Part shown: piece after piece, positions 29,930 to 41,094 of the stretch
Position numbering within the stretch: the stretch's first letter is position 1
Layout: every line of letters begins with the position of its first letter
NCBI GenBank assembly: GCA_039602395.1
Contig: JBCNJP010000023.1
Location: 86,497,324-86,561,323 of the forward strand
Reading direction: 5' to 3'
Length of the DNA stretch: 64,000 bases
Source of the DNA: Deinandra increscens subsp. villosa
Lineage: Eukaryota; Streptophyta; Magnoliopsida; Asterales; Asteraceae
Program-made: the position numbers and the translations under genes
Notes under the pieces: generated by a model
What the model saw: only the letters and a program-made list of their open reading frames with translations
What the model was told of the DNA's origin: nothing
Database searches by the model: none

Positions 29930-31865
29930 ATATACAATAATTATCATACGCCGACATGGGTCATTCGTAATAGGAGTATGTTTTAAAATTACGCTTGGTT
30001 ATGTGTGGGTCAAGTATTCTAACCTTAACGGACTAACTCCATAATTAACAGAATTGTATTTCATATTATATGAACTGGAGGGACTGTTTCTGCCATCTAA
30101 CCAAACTCGATTTTAACCATGAAGTGGAAACCGCTTTCGACTTATTTCCGGTAACCCTCTCATCGTTTTATTGCCGATTAGAATGTATCAATTAATCACC
30201 ACACCCTAAGATTAGGGACTGTTCCAGTGGTTGGTCGCTATTTGACCCACATATATTTTTTTTGGTTCTCCTTTTAGCCTATTTCCATCCCAATCTTCAT
30301 TGTTTTGTCCAAAACCATTATAAAATACGTTGAATCCTAATCTTTACCTTGAATATCACGCGTAATGATAAGATGTATTTTTCTCTCGATTTTCAATGAT
30401 TAAACTATTTAAAAAATCTTTACGCTAATCGTTAGCATCCGTCCAACATATTTATACATATATGTTTAATTTTTGTTTTCTAAAAATTGTTGAAAATATA
30501 TCATTTGACCAAATTTTCACTCGTCTAGGAGTCTAGGAGAATTGAACGTTTTGACACATTGAATATCATTTCATTCTAACTCTCGATAAATAAATATATA
30601 TACATACATATATGTATATTTTTCACAGATTTAAAATTATCTATTTCTCATTTGTTTAATTATTCAATCATGAATAAAACCCCAATTTCATATTTAAATT
30701 ATATGTTATTTTATTTAAATAATTATTTTATTAATAGGTGGATTTTCACACTATATTCTTAATTTTTGGATGATTATCAATAAAACCATTTCAATATTAT
30801 TAGTAACTTATCGTAACATCAGTTACACATATATAATATCATATTTAATCAATCTTTCAAAGTTATATTTAAGAAAATTACTTTTTATCACGAAATTTTG
30901 ATGATTAATTGTTATTATCAAACCTTGTTTTATTCTAGATTATGAATATGAATTTATGAGTTAATAGAACCTAGCATCTTTAAATCAAAGCAATTCGTAT
31001 GTCCTACTCCAGAATTATTTGACCTATAGGATCGAAACTATGGACAACTCGTGAACCGTCCTCGTTTCTCAAGCTTCGCGGTTTCTTGCCTACGATCATG
31101 TGAGCAATCGTTGCCCCCTTTTCTCATTTATCATTTTGGGGTTGCAACATGTATCATATATTTCAGTGTGTCATTTTTCAAGTTTATCAATTACAATGCG
31201 TATGTGCTCTATGTTTGAATTATGTGTTATGTGACTTCTAACATGATTTGTCAATATGTGATTTTTAAAGGTTTTCATGTTTGTCGATTATCATTGGATG
31301 TCAAGTTTGTCAATGGATGTCAAGTCTGTCATGGTTGTCATGTCTTTTGGCATAAGCATTAACGTAAGGCCTAGGGTAACAAAGGTAGATCTATTGGTTG
31401 ACAACCCGCTCAACTTGACCGGTTTGACGTTGGGTGCTTAGAGTCTATTGTTTATGCCTAGTCTTTCAAAATTGTCATTTTATTTTAGCAATATTGTTTA
31501 TGCTCAGCTATCAATTTGTCAATTATTGTAGCATGTAATATTTCACTTTATTCTATCAGATGACACAACACATGTTTTCACTTATATGTTATATCAAACT
31601 TGTGATTACTCACCAATTTTGTAGTTGACATTATTTTATACATGTTACAGGAAATGAGAATGCTTGATTCAAGTTGATTCCACACAGGACTTAGACCTAG
31701 TTATTATTTAGTAAGACTTTGTTTGAAATTTCGATGTTATGTAATGACAATTTGGTTATCAATAAAATTTGAGTTATGTTACTATTGTTATCTTAAACTA
31801 GTTGTCATGACCTTGTGGACAATTTAATCATGCCGCGAGATTTCGCCGTCGGTTGGGGTGTGACA

Positions 31866-32875
31866 CGGTAACTTTCTCTCCAACTCTCAGTTCGTTTTCT
31901 CTCTCTACTCTGCCTACGCTTGAATCCCTATGTCGGAACCATCATCGGCAAATAAAACCAAGTTAGAAAACCTAATATCTACAGAGACCCAAACTTTTTC
32001 AAGAAAAAGCAGATTTCTAGGTCATAAAATCGAAGGTGAACAAAAAATGTAAGAAATCAAAGAATAAAATATTACGAGAGATAATACCTGTAACAAAGCA
32101 TTTGTGATGAAGCTCTGAAAGCTTTGAACGGTGAAAAAATAAAGAACATGCCACCAGTATTATGTAGATTGAGGATTGAAGACGATAATAGAAATAAATG
32201 AAAGAGCTATGACCACGTGTTCTTTATCTGGCACATATATTTTTCAAAGCTCAATATGTTGTACATACACTGCATCAACTACTTTTAACAACACATAAAT
32301 TATATACTTTATTTGCTAAGGTCAGTTCTCTGAGTGTGTAGGTTAAAATTTTCAATATAAATACTAGCATAAGGAATAGTATGACACCTCAATGATATAG
32401 TTGTTTGAGATAGTAAAATATATTAAAATCTATTTTTCTAATATGGGGATAGTATTTGTCTTAGCAGTGACCAAATAGTTTAGTTAAAACATAACACAAA
32501 AATTTACTGAACCAACTGTATATGTTTTTCATCGAATTATGAAATTAATATATAGATGGTAAATTTCAGGGTGTAATGTAATTTACTGAACCAAATAGTT
32601 TACTCAACTGCATATGTATTTCATTGCTTACTTGTTATTTTATCTCAATCTGATCTGAGTACATAATAAGTTCTATAGCACACAACCGGTTGGTTAGTGT
32701 TAATACCTAAACCTATACATGAATTCGTACATGTAGTATTCACTATTTTCTGGATGATAGATTGCTCTGTTTATCAATGTGATCTCTTTTTAATCAAAAT
32801 ATCCAATATCCACCGCAATTGCCATTTTTCATTGGTAGGAACCCTGCAACGAAGAAGTTTTCACAAAAAGCCACA
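31866..32875. other. AT-rich DNA before the tandem duplication, nothing recognised
   Basis: It includes a CT-rich stretch at 31875-31915 like a plant 5' leader and a possible exon start near 32850, but no assignable product. Confidence 0.35.
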
Positions 32876-33007
32876 AAATCTGAACCATCCAGTGGTTTCA
32901 CTGACGATCTGAAGAAGGTCCTTCCAGGCAGGCATGAAGGACCAGTCTCTGAAGTTGTTTCACTAAGCCTACACGAAACACCTGGTGAAGTTGATTTATC
33001 TTATTGA
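32819..33007 (+). pseudogene. Possible 3' exon of an unidentified gene
   Basis: An open stretch after a polypyrimidine/AG-like site at ~32850 reads NPATKKFSQKATKSEPSS, then GFTDDLKKVLPGRHEGPVSE, then VVSLSLHETPGEVDLSY and a stop at 33005-33007. The composition is protein-like, not random AT-rich translation, and the last 44 codons are preserved in the downstream duplicate (33610 onward, ending in the same stop). I do not recognise the family. It may be a captured or decayed host gene end. Confidence 0.4.
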
Positions 33008-33609
33008 CATAATAGATTTCATGAAAGCAACAAATTAAGGTTATACCGCTGAAACTCTTTCAGTTTTTAAGAGACCATGCCAGTGCTATCTCCATAGCCT
33101 GGAAAATTGTCATACTACTGTTTTTGGTCTATGTGAGCAATAAGAAAAATCTAAAGAAACCAGAGGAGCGAGACATTCGATAAGACAATTTAATAACTTG
33201 AACATTGATAATAAGTTTTGTATTTTTGCTATCTTTTAATGGACATACTAAATGTTTGCTGAAGTTTGGTTGATTTTCGTCATCTAATTCATAGTTTTTG
33301 CAGGATTCGTCCATTTATCAGAACCATCTCATCCATTTCATCACTTACATAACTCTAATGTGTTGTATCTCATAGTGTTTGCTCAACTGAAGAAGAATTA
33401 AGTGGAACTGAAGATGAATTCAATGGAACCGATGATGAATTCAATTGATGCTGTTAATAGAAGTAAGTTTCCTGCTCTCAGTTTACATCTCGCTACACCT
33501 CGTTTATCTTCAGTTATTTTGCTATTTAGTAAGCCGATTAACATGTTGCTTCCTGTAATTTGTTGTTCCTGACATAGTGTATGATCAGGATTCGTATTTG
33601 TTGTGTCTG
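32876..33609 (+). repeat. 734-bp tandem duplication, copy 1
   Basis: AAATCTGAACCATCCAG starts this unit at 32876 and the next at 33610. The copies are close to identical, with scattered substitutions. Each carries the exon-like stretch, a non-coding part, and a short acidic reading (EEELSGTEDEFNGTDDEFN). Confidence 0.9.
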
Positions 33610-34346
33610 AAATCTGAACCATCCAGTGGTTTCACTGACGATCTGAAGAAGGTCCTTCCAGGCAGGCATGAAGGACCAGTCTCTGAAGTTGTTTCACTAA
33701 GCCTACACGAAACACCTGGTGAAGTTGATTTGTCTTATTGACATAATAGATTTCATGAAAGCAACAAATTAAGGTTATACCGCTGAAACTCTTTCAGTTT
33801 TTAAGAGACCATGCCAGTGCTATCTCCATAGCCTGGAAAATTGTCATACTACTGTTTTTGGTCTATGTGAGCAATAAGAAAAATCTAAAGAAACCAGAGG
33901 AGCGAGACATTCGATAAGACAGTTTAATAACATGAACATTGATAATAAGTTTTGTATTTTTGATGTCTTTTAATGAACATACTAAATGTTTGCTGAAGTT
34001 TGGTTGATTTTCATCATCTAATTCGTAGTTTTTGCAGGATTCGTCCATTTATCAGAACCATCTCATCCATTTCATCACTTACTTAACTCTAATGTGTTGT
34101 ATCTCATAGTGTTTGTTCAACTGAAGAAGAATTGAATGGAACTGAGGATGAATTCAATGGAACTGATGATGAATTCAATGGAAGTTGTTAATAGAAGTAA
34201 GTTTCCTGCTCTCAGTTTACATCTCGCTACACCTCATTTATCTTTAGTTATTTTGCTATATAGTAAGCCGATTAACATGTTGCTTCACCGTAATTTGTTG
34301 TTCCTGACATAGTGTATGATCAGGATTCGTATTTGTTGTGTCTGAA
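33610..34346 (+). repeat. 734-bp tandem duplication, copy 2
   Basis: Continues head to tail from copy 1 and diverges after 'ttgttgtgtctgaaatct' near 34346. Confidence 0.9.
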
Positions 34347-34740
34347 ATCTCATAAGAGGTTTGCATTTTGCCCTCTGATTTGCTACAATTATTGGAATCT
34401 TAAGATCCAAACTCACAAGAGGTATTTGGCATAGTTAGTCGAATGATATCTTGCTTAAAATTGGATACATTATCTTGTGCATTATCTGCTAGAATGTTAA
34501 GAACCAAAATCTTAAGAGGTACTTGCCTATTTGGCATAATTAGATACATGAGTTCTTACATGAAATTAGATACATGATATGTTGCTTCAACGACTTGAAT
34601 GTTAAGATCCAAACTCGTAAGAGGTATTTGGAATAATTAGATACGTGACATCTGACCTACAATTGGATACATGATATTTGACATATATATCTACGAATTA
34701 TGTGAACTACTAGTGTCCATATTTGGCATAAACTTGCCTT
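34347..34740. repeat. Degenerate short repeats
   Basis: Variants of 'aagaggtatttggcataattagatacatga' recur four or five times at irregular spacing of about 100 bp. No coding signal. Confidence 0.55.
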
Positions 34741-35060
34741 ATGATATTTGGCATAGAAGGGGTCAGAGACCGGAATCTCTTGACCACCATCCGATGCTCA
34801 AGTCAGTATAATATTTATGGTGAATGAACTCAGGGAGAAATAAAATGAAAGTGAGAGAGGAGATGAGAAATAGGGACCTAAAATAAGAAGGGGAGCCTCC
34901 TATATATAGGAGAGACGCTCTAGGGTTAAAAGTGAGCCTTTTAATTAGGCCCAAGACCAAAAGGTAAGCCCAATTGAGAGGTCAATCCTCTTCAAATTTC
35001 ACTATTTCCGTTAAAGTATAAGTTGGTTACATAAATCCTGACTTAAAACCTTAATTACAT
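34741..35060 (-). promoter_or_regulatory. LTR-like promoter region on the minus strand
   Basis: The minus strand shows CTATATATAGG (TATA, ~34903-34913), a CT-rich leader, then ATACTGACTTGAGCATCGGA and an imperfect hairpin (GGTCAAGAGA / TCTCTGACC). That signature resembles the block after pol in both Tat elements. The owner element and its LTR borders are not visible. Confidence 0.45.
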
Positions 35061-36570
35061 AGGTCCTACGAACTTCCTTGATTATATTTATCTCTGACCT
35101 AAAACCTTAATCACATAATTTTCCTTCCTTAATAATAAAAATAACAATTTTACAAGATTATTATTTTGATATGTTTTAAAATCCAAGCATAAAGTCAACG
35201 GATTAGAAAACGGGCTAGTTGTGTATAAATGTAGCGAGCCTTCCTAAAATCTATATTCTGCATAATATAATATTTTCTTACTCCTAAAAAGGAATGAACT
35301 TTCAAAAAGTTCTTATTTTAGATAAGAAACTTTAACTTGTTTCTATTATATTCTATTATAGCATCGTCTCACTCTATAAATTATACAAAATTTTAAAAAG
35401 TTATCTATTAGTTATTTACAACGTGTGTGTTATAATATAAACAAAAAATAAAATAAATAATTCAAGTCAAATGGGCGAGCAAACAATTCAAACCGACTTT
35501 GACTACTTTCTCAATGAGTTTTATACCATTTTAATGGCCCTATTGGTTAAAGTTTGTAATTTCATCACGAATACGTACACAAGCGCCCAATATTCCCAAT
35601 AAAAAAATGTGTATAACGAGAAAACTTCCATTGTTGTTTCATGAAGCATTGTGAAGCCGCAAGAGAGAGAACATTAACTGTTTTTTAACCTTACTCCTTG
35701 TGGCTATCACACCCTCCTTGTGGTTTCATAATGGTTTCATATTCAATCATAGGTCGATGGTGGATCCAAGCCTTTCTGTAAGCAAGGGTAAAAATAGATC
35801 AACTCAAATCAAGTCGGGTAAAAATGATTAATTAAATTACTTCAGTTGAAATGAATCGGAGAAAAATAACGCATACGTGTTTACTTAACAAGATTATATA
35901 TGTGATCATTTTTTATTTACATAATATTACGATAAATTTGATAACATATCTAACAAACTAAAATATATGTAGAAAACATAAAATACAATTATAAATCATT
36001 TTTCTAATGCAACAACAAAACTCACATATTCATTTTCTTAAATTGATAGTTATGATTAACTCTATAGTGAAATTAAGTTTAAAGCGGTTTACAATTTAAA
36101 TAAAAACTTAGAAGTTTATTTTGTAAGTTTGTTAGAAATGAAAGGGGTTATTTGAAACCTATTGAAATACATTGGCCTACGTATTTTATTTCTTCAAGAC
36201 CATTTAACGTCCTATTGAAAACTTTTGTCGAGTTCCTTTCTTCATAGTCAAATCTGGTGGTACGCTTAGACGATGTTACCTACCAAATAAAAAAGTGTTC
36301 AAAAAGATTTTTACCATATTTGCATCAGAAAGTTTACCACCTACCCAATTAGAAAAGGTTGAAACTTTAGTATCTGTTTATGAGCGAGTAAATACTATGT
36401 TGAGCAAATATTGACTTGAGAAAAGTTGGTTACCTTGCTTATGCAATTAGCCCTTTGAAAAGGGTAAACTTCTTCATAGCATGAAATTTATAAGTATACA
36501 ATGCGCAGAAAATTAAGTAAATTGACAAGGGTTAAGTGAATGATAATGTATCCAACTTAACACACATTCT
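35061..36570. other. AT-rich DNA, nothing recognised
   Basis: No ORF, repeat border or RNA gene can be supported on either strand. Confidence 0.4.
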
Positions 36571-36868
36571 TAGACCTGCCAAAATGTGCGGGTCGGTTAA
36601 ATTGTGGGCCAGAACGGATCAAGAAAGGTGCGAGTCAGAATGGGTCGATTTAGAAAAGGAAAAATCATCAAAATGACAAACTTTGACCCACTTTTTGTCC
36701 AAATGACCCTATTAAATTGCCTGACCCAAATGACTATTGAGTCGTCAACCAATGGTGTGGTGACACAGCAACAAGCAAACACGTGACAACAATTAGCCAC
36801 AAACCGGCCGCCACGTAGCCCATCCGACTCGTATTGAACGTGGTGCACTCATATTATGCCAGGTGTTA
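36571..36868. mobile_element. Small inverted-repeat element (MITE-like)
   Basis: Starts TAGACCTGCCAAAAT and ends ATTATGCCAGGTGTTA, near-complementary ends. The interior has 'cgggtcgg', 'gacccactttttgtc' and 'gacccaaatgac' words typical of a plant MITE family. A related end, in opposite orientation, lies at ~52726 (TTTTGCCAGGTCTGG). No clear target duplication. Confidence 0.45.
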
Positions 36869-37542
36869 GGCAGCAAACGATAACCAGGTCTCACGACTTT
36901 GATGGCAAACTTTTGTAACCCAATTTCACTTTTATAATATATTTTTGAAATATGTTTAAGTGAAACATCACTTGAAACCTTAATAACATATTAAAATGTT
37001 TAATGATTATTAATATGAAGTTTAATTGCAAAAGTCTATAAATCATCAAATTAACCATGAACAGTAAAGTTGACTTTTGATTTGGTCTTCGAAAGCAGAA
37101 ATTGATAGAGGTTTTTCGAAGAGAATACAAAAAAGAAGGATGTTGGAAGAAAGAAATACCCGAAAAGAAGAAGTTTAGACCACAAATTTGATTGGTTAAA
37201 GCTAGAACGGTTGACTTCAAGAATCCACAAAAGAGCTTCAAACATGAAATTAAAAGTCGATAAAAATTGAGCAACGGTTTAATGAATGAGGTATGGGGTC
37301 TATATATAGTGGAGGGTGATTTAGGGTTCGAATTTGATTGATGAGTAAAAATGGTAAATTGACAATCAATCAATCAATCAAATCAATTAGAATTGAAATG
37401 GATTGAGGAATTGATCCTGATATTGTCCAAGTTCTTTAGAGGTTGAAAGAGGTAAAAAAACTTGTTTGAAATCAAACATTAAATGGTAATTGAATAGCCA
37501 AAGTTACAAAAAATGAAGAAAAACGGGTCTGTCCCTGCAAGT
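36869..37542. other. AT-rich DNA with a non-coding 160-codon open stretch on the minus strand
   Basis: The open stretch at 36891-37373 (minus) reads as Leu/Phe/Ile-rich translation with no domain and starts beside a TATATATAG word. It looks like a promoter/leader or chance. Confidence 0.4.
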
Positions 37543-38560
37543 TTATCACACCCTAGTCACATGGTACCGCAGGCATATGACGTCATGGATCATAGTCAAG
37601 ATTACATCGAACGACCACTAAATAATTAAATAAAACGATAGCGTTTTATAAGAAGCAGGGTTTTTACATTACAACGGAAAAATATAAGATTGACAGTTTC
37701 TTGAAATAGCTAAACAACAAAGTAGTGAGATTTAAAAACGTAACATGTTTATAGAAGTTATGCAGAAAATTTATAAAAGTCCAAAGTGCGACTATGACTC
37801 CATGTTAGAAATGCAGTTCCTAAGTATGTCATCCACACAAATGCAATCATGTACTTGATAATTTACATGCTAAAACCGGTCAGCATAAAGTAGGTAAGTT
37901 CATAGGTTTGAATTATTTGAAATTGAGCTTAGTTTGTCTTGATAGATAAACGGTCTGTTTTGATAGCTAAACAACTTGTTTTGATAGGTAAACATTTGTT
38001 TGATAAGATAATTATTATGACATTAGACATGATATTTGTGATATACTATTACCATGAACCTCAAATCCGAAAACTAACTGATACCTAAACATCTTCTTCA
38101 GGGACGTCATTAAATATTAAACTTTACTGTACCTCCTGACATTCCTTGTCAGAACTGGAGCTACCAATCAAAGGCATGGACACTAGTCCAAATAGTACTA
38201 CTCATAAAGTTTCGTATCATCGCATGAATTAATTCGGATTTGACTAATAGTGGAGTTAGGCACCATAACATGAATCAACATGAAAACGATGAGATCTGAT
38301 GGTTAATGGTTACTGTTCACGACTATCTACTACATATTCCGCAATGTGTACAACCTATTTGTCTTCTACCATGGTTTTCTTTTAAACCGTGGGTCAGCTA
38401 TTTGAATATGGTTGGAGAATACAAATTCTTTTGAATATTTTAATGAGAAAAATGGCGAATGGGGTTGGAGAATATGATTCCAAATGGCGAATGATTTTAT
38501 GAAATGGAGAGTGAATATATGATATGGAGAATGAGTCTGGCGAATATACCAAAAAATGTT
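37543..38560 (-). repeat. Gypsy LTR 3' portion on the minus strand (related to family A)
   Basis: On the minus strand it ends CTAGGGTGTGATA at ~37543. The next blocks follow the order in family A: 'aatt(t)acatgctaaaa' then 'gtaggtaagttcataggtt', matching 'aacatgctaaaa ... ggtgagttcacaggtt' of 4590-7682, then a 'cctcctgacattccttgtc' block. The right border is not clear. Confidence 0.5.
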
Positions 38561-38742
38561 GATGTGTCACAATGCTATTGGTCTAACATTTTAATAAATG
38601 GCTTGGTCAAAGGCCATTTTGTTAAGTCCTCCTTGGTCAAGGGCCAATTTGGTGATTTTCCCCTTTGATTTGCATCTCTCTCTGTTTCTATGACACCGCT
38701 TTCCGTCTGTTCCGTTCACCTCCTGAACCTTATTTGTAGCAG

Positions 38743-39171
38743 TGTTGAGGCTAGATTATGAGGCTTGTAATATTAAATTAGTTGGGCTGGGCTTAGAGGG
38801 TTTATTTAGATTAGTGGACTAGTTTACTATTAGATATGGGCTTGGACTTGGGTTTAAGATCAATAGAGGCCCAATAGTAAACCCAATGGGGTGGCTATAT
38901 AAACCCCATTGGGTTACCATTTAAGCGCTGCTGATTCAGAGGGCTTGTTTACGATTCTAGTGGTTCACGATCGTAAACCCGAGAGATAGAGTTTATGATT
39001 CTTATCTTGTACCTGACAAGTTCATCTTGTGTGCAAAGATCAAGTTTATTATTGTTTTGATCGTAGTATTCTTGTGTTCTCTTCATCTCTTTTCTTGAAT
39101 CAGCCACTTACGAGGATTCCGCACTCGTTTGTGATTAAGATATCGTGATTGGTTGATATTCTGGACTTACA
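38743..39171 (+). repeat. 5' LTR of a tRNA-Met-primed LTR retrotransposon (429 bp)
   Basis: Begins TGTTGAGGCTAG and ends CTGGACTTACA, with the PBS right after. TATATAAACC at ~38896 is a good TATA box. The U5 part has GTTTACGATT and CGATCGTAAAC, the motif that recurs in the leader. Probably Copia, by size and PBS, but no coding region is visible because of the assembly gap. Confidence 0.8.
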
Positions 39172-39173
39172 AT

Positions 39174-39184
39174 TGGTATCAGAT
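39174..39184 (+). promoter_or_regulatory. Primer binding site (initiator tRNA-Met)
   Basis: TGGTATCAGAT, two bases after the LTR. TGGTATCAGAG is the standard complement of the plant initiator tRNA-Met 3' end. Confidence 0.85.
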
Positions 39185-39279
39185 TCAAGAATCACCGATT
39201 CGAGGTTCTAACGATATTGGATTCAAGCATTTTCTGGAAAAAGTTCGAGTTTTTGAAGGTTTGAAGGCTGTTCTACGAG

Positions 39280-39673
39280 TTTACGACCAGAGCTGCTGGT
39301 GTTTTGAAGGTTTACGATCAGTTTCTGGGTTTTTCAAGTGTTTACGAGTCCGTGTTCTTGGTGATCTTCATCGGGATCGTTGTTTACGACTTCTGGAGGT
39401 GTTTAAGATCAGGTGTTCTTCATCAGGTTGCGTTTACGATTGAGAAAAACGAGTTTACGACATCAAGACAAGATTTTTGGGCGTTTACGATCAACAGTTT
39501 CATGTTTACGACTTTTCTGACCGGAATCGTGTTTACGACATTTCTTACCGGAAACAGCGTTTACGACTTTACCTATCGGAAACGAGTTTACGATTGAAAC
39601 TTATCGGAATCTGGAGTTTACGATCAGGAGTTTACGATCCACGAGTGATTACGATCGTAAACAGGGATTACGA
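39280..39673 (+). repeat. TTTACGA motif array in the leader of the LTR element
   Basis: TTTACGA starts at 39280, 39311, 39341, 39383, 39433, 39454, 39484, 39505, 39532, 39560, 39587, 39617 and 39631, with ATTACGA at 39648 and 39667. Spacing is mostly 20-31 bp. The DNA between the motifs is not repeated. The LTR itself has two more (38948 and an inverted copy at ~38977). Confidence 0.9.
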
Positions 39674-39912
39674 TCGGAAACAGGTTTTGTGGCAAAAAGT
39701 CACTATTTCACACTTTCACGGAAACGGACGTAACTTTTGACTCGTTTGGAGTTAGAGGCTCAAATTTGAACACGACGTTCGTGACTCCGAGCCCCAGAAT
39801 TACCCCGACTAACGTCCAGGGGAGCTCGTTTGGACCCCCAAATTCCACTCTGAAGGCCTCCGTTTTTCAGTTTTAAGGTTTTGACACTATTTCTTGAATA
39901 GTACTTTTGCCG

Positions 39913-40412
39913 NNNNNNNNNNNNNNNNNNNNNNNNNNNNNNNNNNNNNNNNNNNNNNNNNNNNNNNNNNNNNNNNNNNNNNNNNNNNNNNNNNNNNNNN
40001 NNNNNNNNNNNNNNNNNNNNNNNNNNNNNNNNNNNNNNNNNNNNNNNNNNNNNNNNNNNNNNNNNNNNNNNNNNNNNNNNNNNNNNNNNNNNNNNNNNNN
40101 NNNNNNNNNNNNNNNNNNNNNNNNNNNNNNNNNNNNNNNNNNNNNNNNNNNNNNNNNNNNNNNNNNNNNNNNNNNNNNNNNNNNNNNNNNNNNNNNNNNN
40201 NNNNNNNNNNNNNNNNNNNNNNNNNNNNNNNNNNNNNNNNNNNNNNNNNNNNNNNNNNNNNNNNNNNNNNNNNNNNNNNNNNNNNNNNNNNNNNNNNNNN
40301 NNNNNNNNNNNNNNNNNNNNNNNNNNNNNNNNNNNNNNNNNNNNNNNNNNNNNNNNNNNNNNNNNNNNNNNNNNNNNNNNNNNNNNNNNNNNNNNNNNNN
40401 NNNNNNNNNNNN
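39913..40412. other. Assembly gap, 500 N
   Basis: An unbroken run of exactly 500 N. It removes the coding part of the element begun at 38743, and its true size is unknown. Confidence 1.
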
Positions 40413-41094
40413 GTATATAGAGGCTAAATGGAGTAACCCAAATAAAAATTGTGGGCTATTTGAGGCCCAATGGATCTAATGTTATATGTTTGGACATAAG
40501 AAGTGAAAACCCACCTGGATCCTTTGGGAAGAACGCAATGATGTTGTTTTAGGGGAAGAAATAATTCGATTTGCAAGGTGATATGGGACATTAAAGAATG
40601 GAGCAAGCTTTGGTTCGAAAGCAGGTGTAGGCGTTCTTTAGATTGGGTCAATTTTCGAATGTTGTAATTTTTCTTTTCTAGTGTTGGGTGTTGTGTTGTT
40701 CTTCTCTTTTCCGCTATCTCTAGTTCCTGGCTAATAGGAAGGTGATTTTTAGTGATGAATTTGGGAATGGATCCTTCTATGTTTATGCAGAGTTGCAAAA
40801 TTTGAAAGAAGGAACGGGATAATACGGGTACTCCGGATGAATCGGTACATGCTGACACGTTTTCCATATCTGCCCTTCCGTTACGAAGTTTTGACCAAGT
40901 GAAATCCCAATGAACGATTGTTGTTTTGTTTAAACGTTAACTAATTATGTTTTTACAAAACCTAATATGAATTCTGTCAAAACCTTATTATGGCTTAAAC
41001 TGTGTGAGAGCACAAAACGGGCCGTCATTACTGTAATGACGAGTTAGGTCTTAAAAAATTTTAAACTTGTAAATCTGCTCCATAATGCCTGCGA
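40413..41094. repeat. Repeats related to the inverted-repeat block
   Basis: 'agaggctaaatggagtaaccc ... tggacataagaag' at 40420-40505 recurs directly at ~41642-41728. 40740-40868 recurs inverted at ~41876-41995 (both contain the 'ggaacgggataatacgggta' type block). No ORF of note. Confidence 0.6.

Larger units (their letters stand above)
27996..31865 (+). mobile_element. Solo LTR of gypsy family B, carrying internal insertions
   Basis: Starts TGTAACATCC (27996) and ends CGCCGTCGGTTGGGGTGTGACA (31865). The five bases before (GGGTA, 27991-27995) and after (CGGTA, 31866-31870) agree at four positions, consistent with an aged 5-bp target duplication. No internal region is present. Without the 1.4 kb foldback insert and one 66-bp duplicate it would be about 2.4 kb. 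The blocks near 31605-31865 match the other family B ends. Confidence 0.7.

Noticed and set aside
36891..37373. 160-codon minus-strand ORF
   Set aside because: Hydrophobic AT-rich translation with no domain, beside a promoter-like TATATATAG; better explained as leader or chance.
39280..39673. CRISPR-like array
   Set aside because: The repeated word is only 7 bp with irregular spacing, in a plant retrotransposon leader.
39894..40479. Open frames of 177 and 190 codons
   Set aside because: They consist almost wholly of N from the assembly gap.
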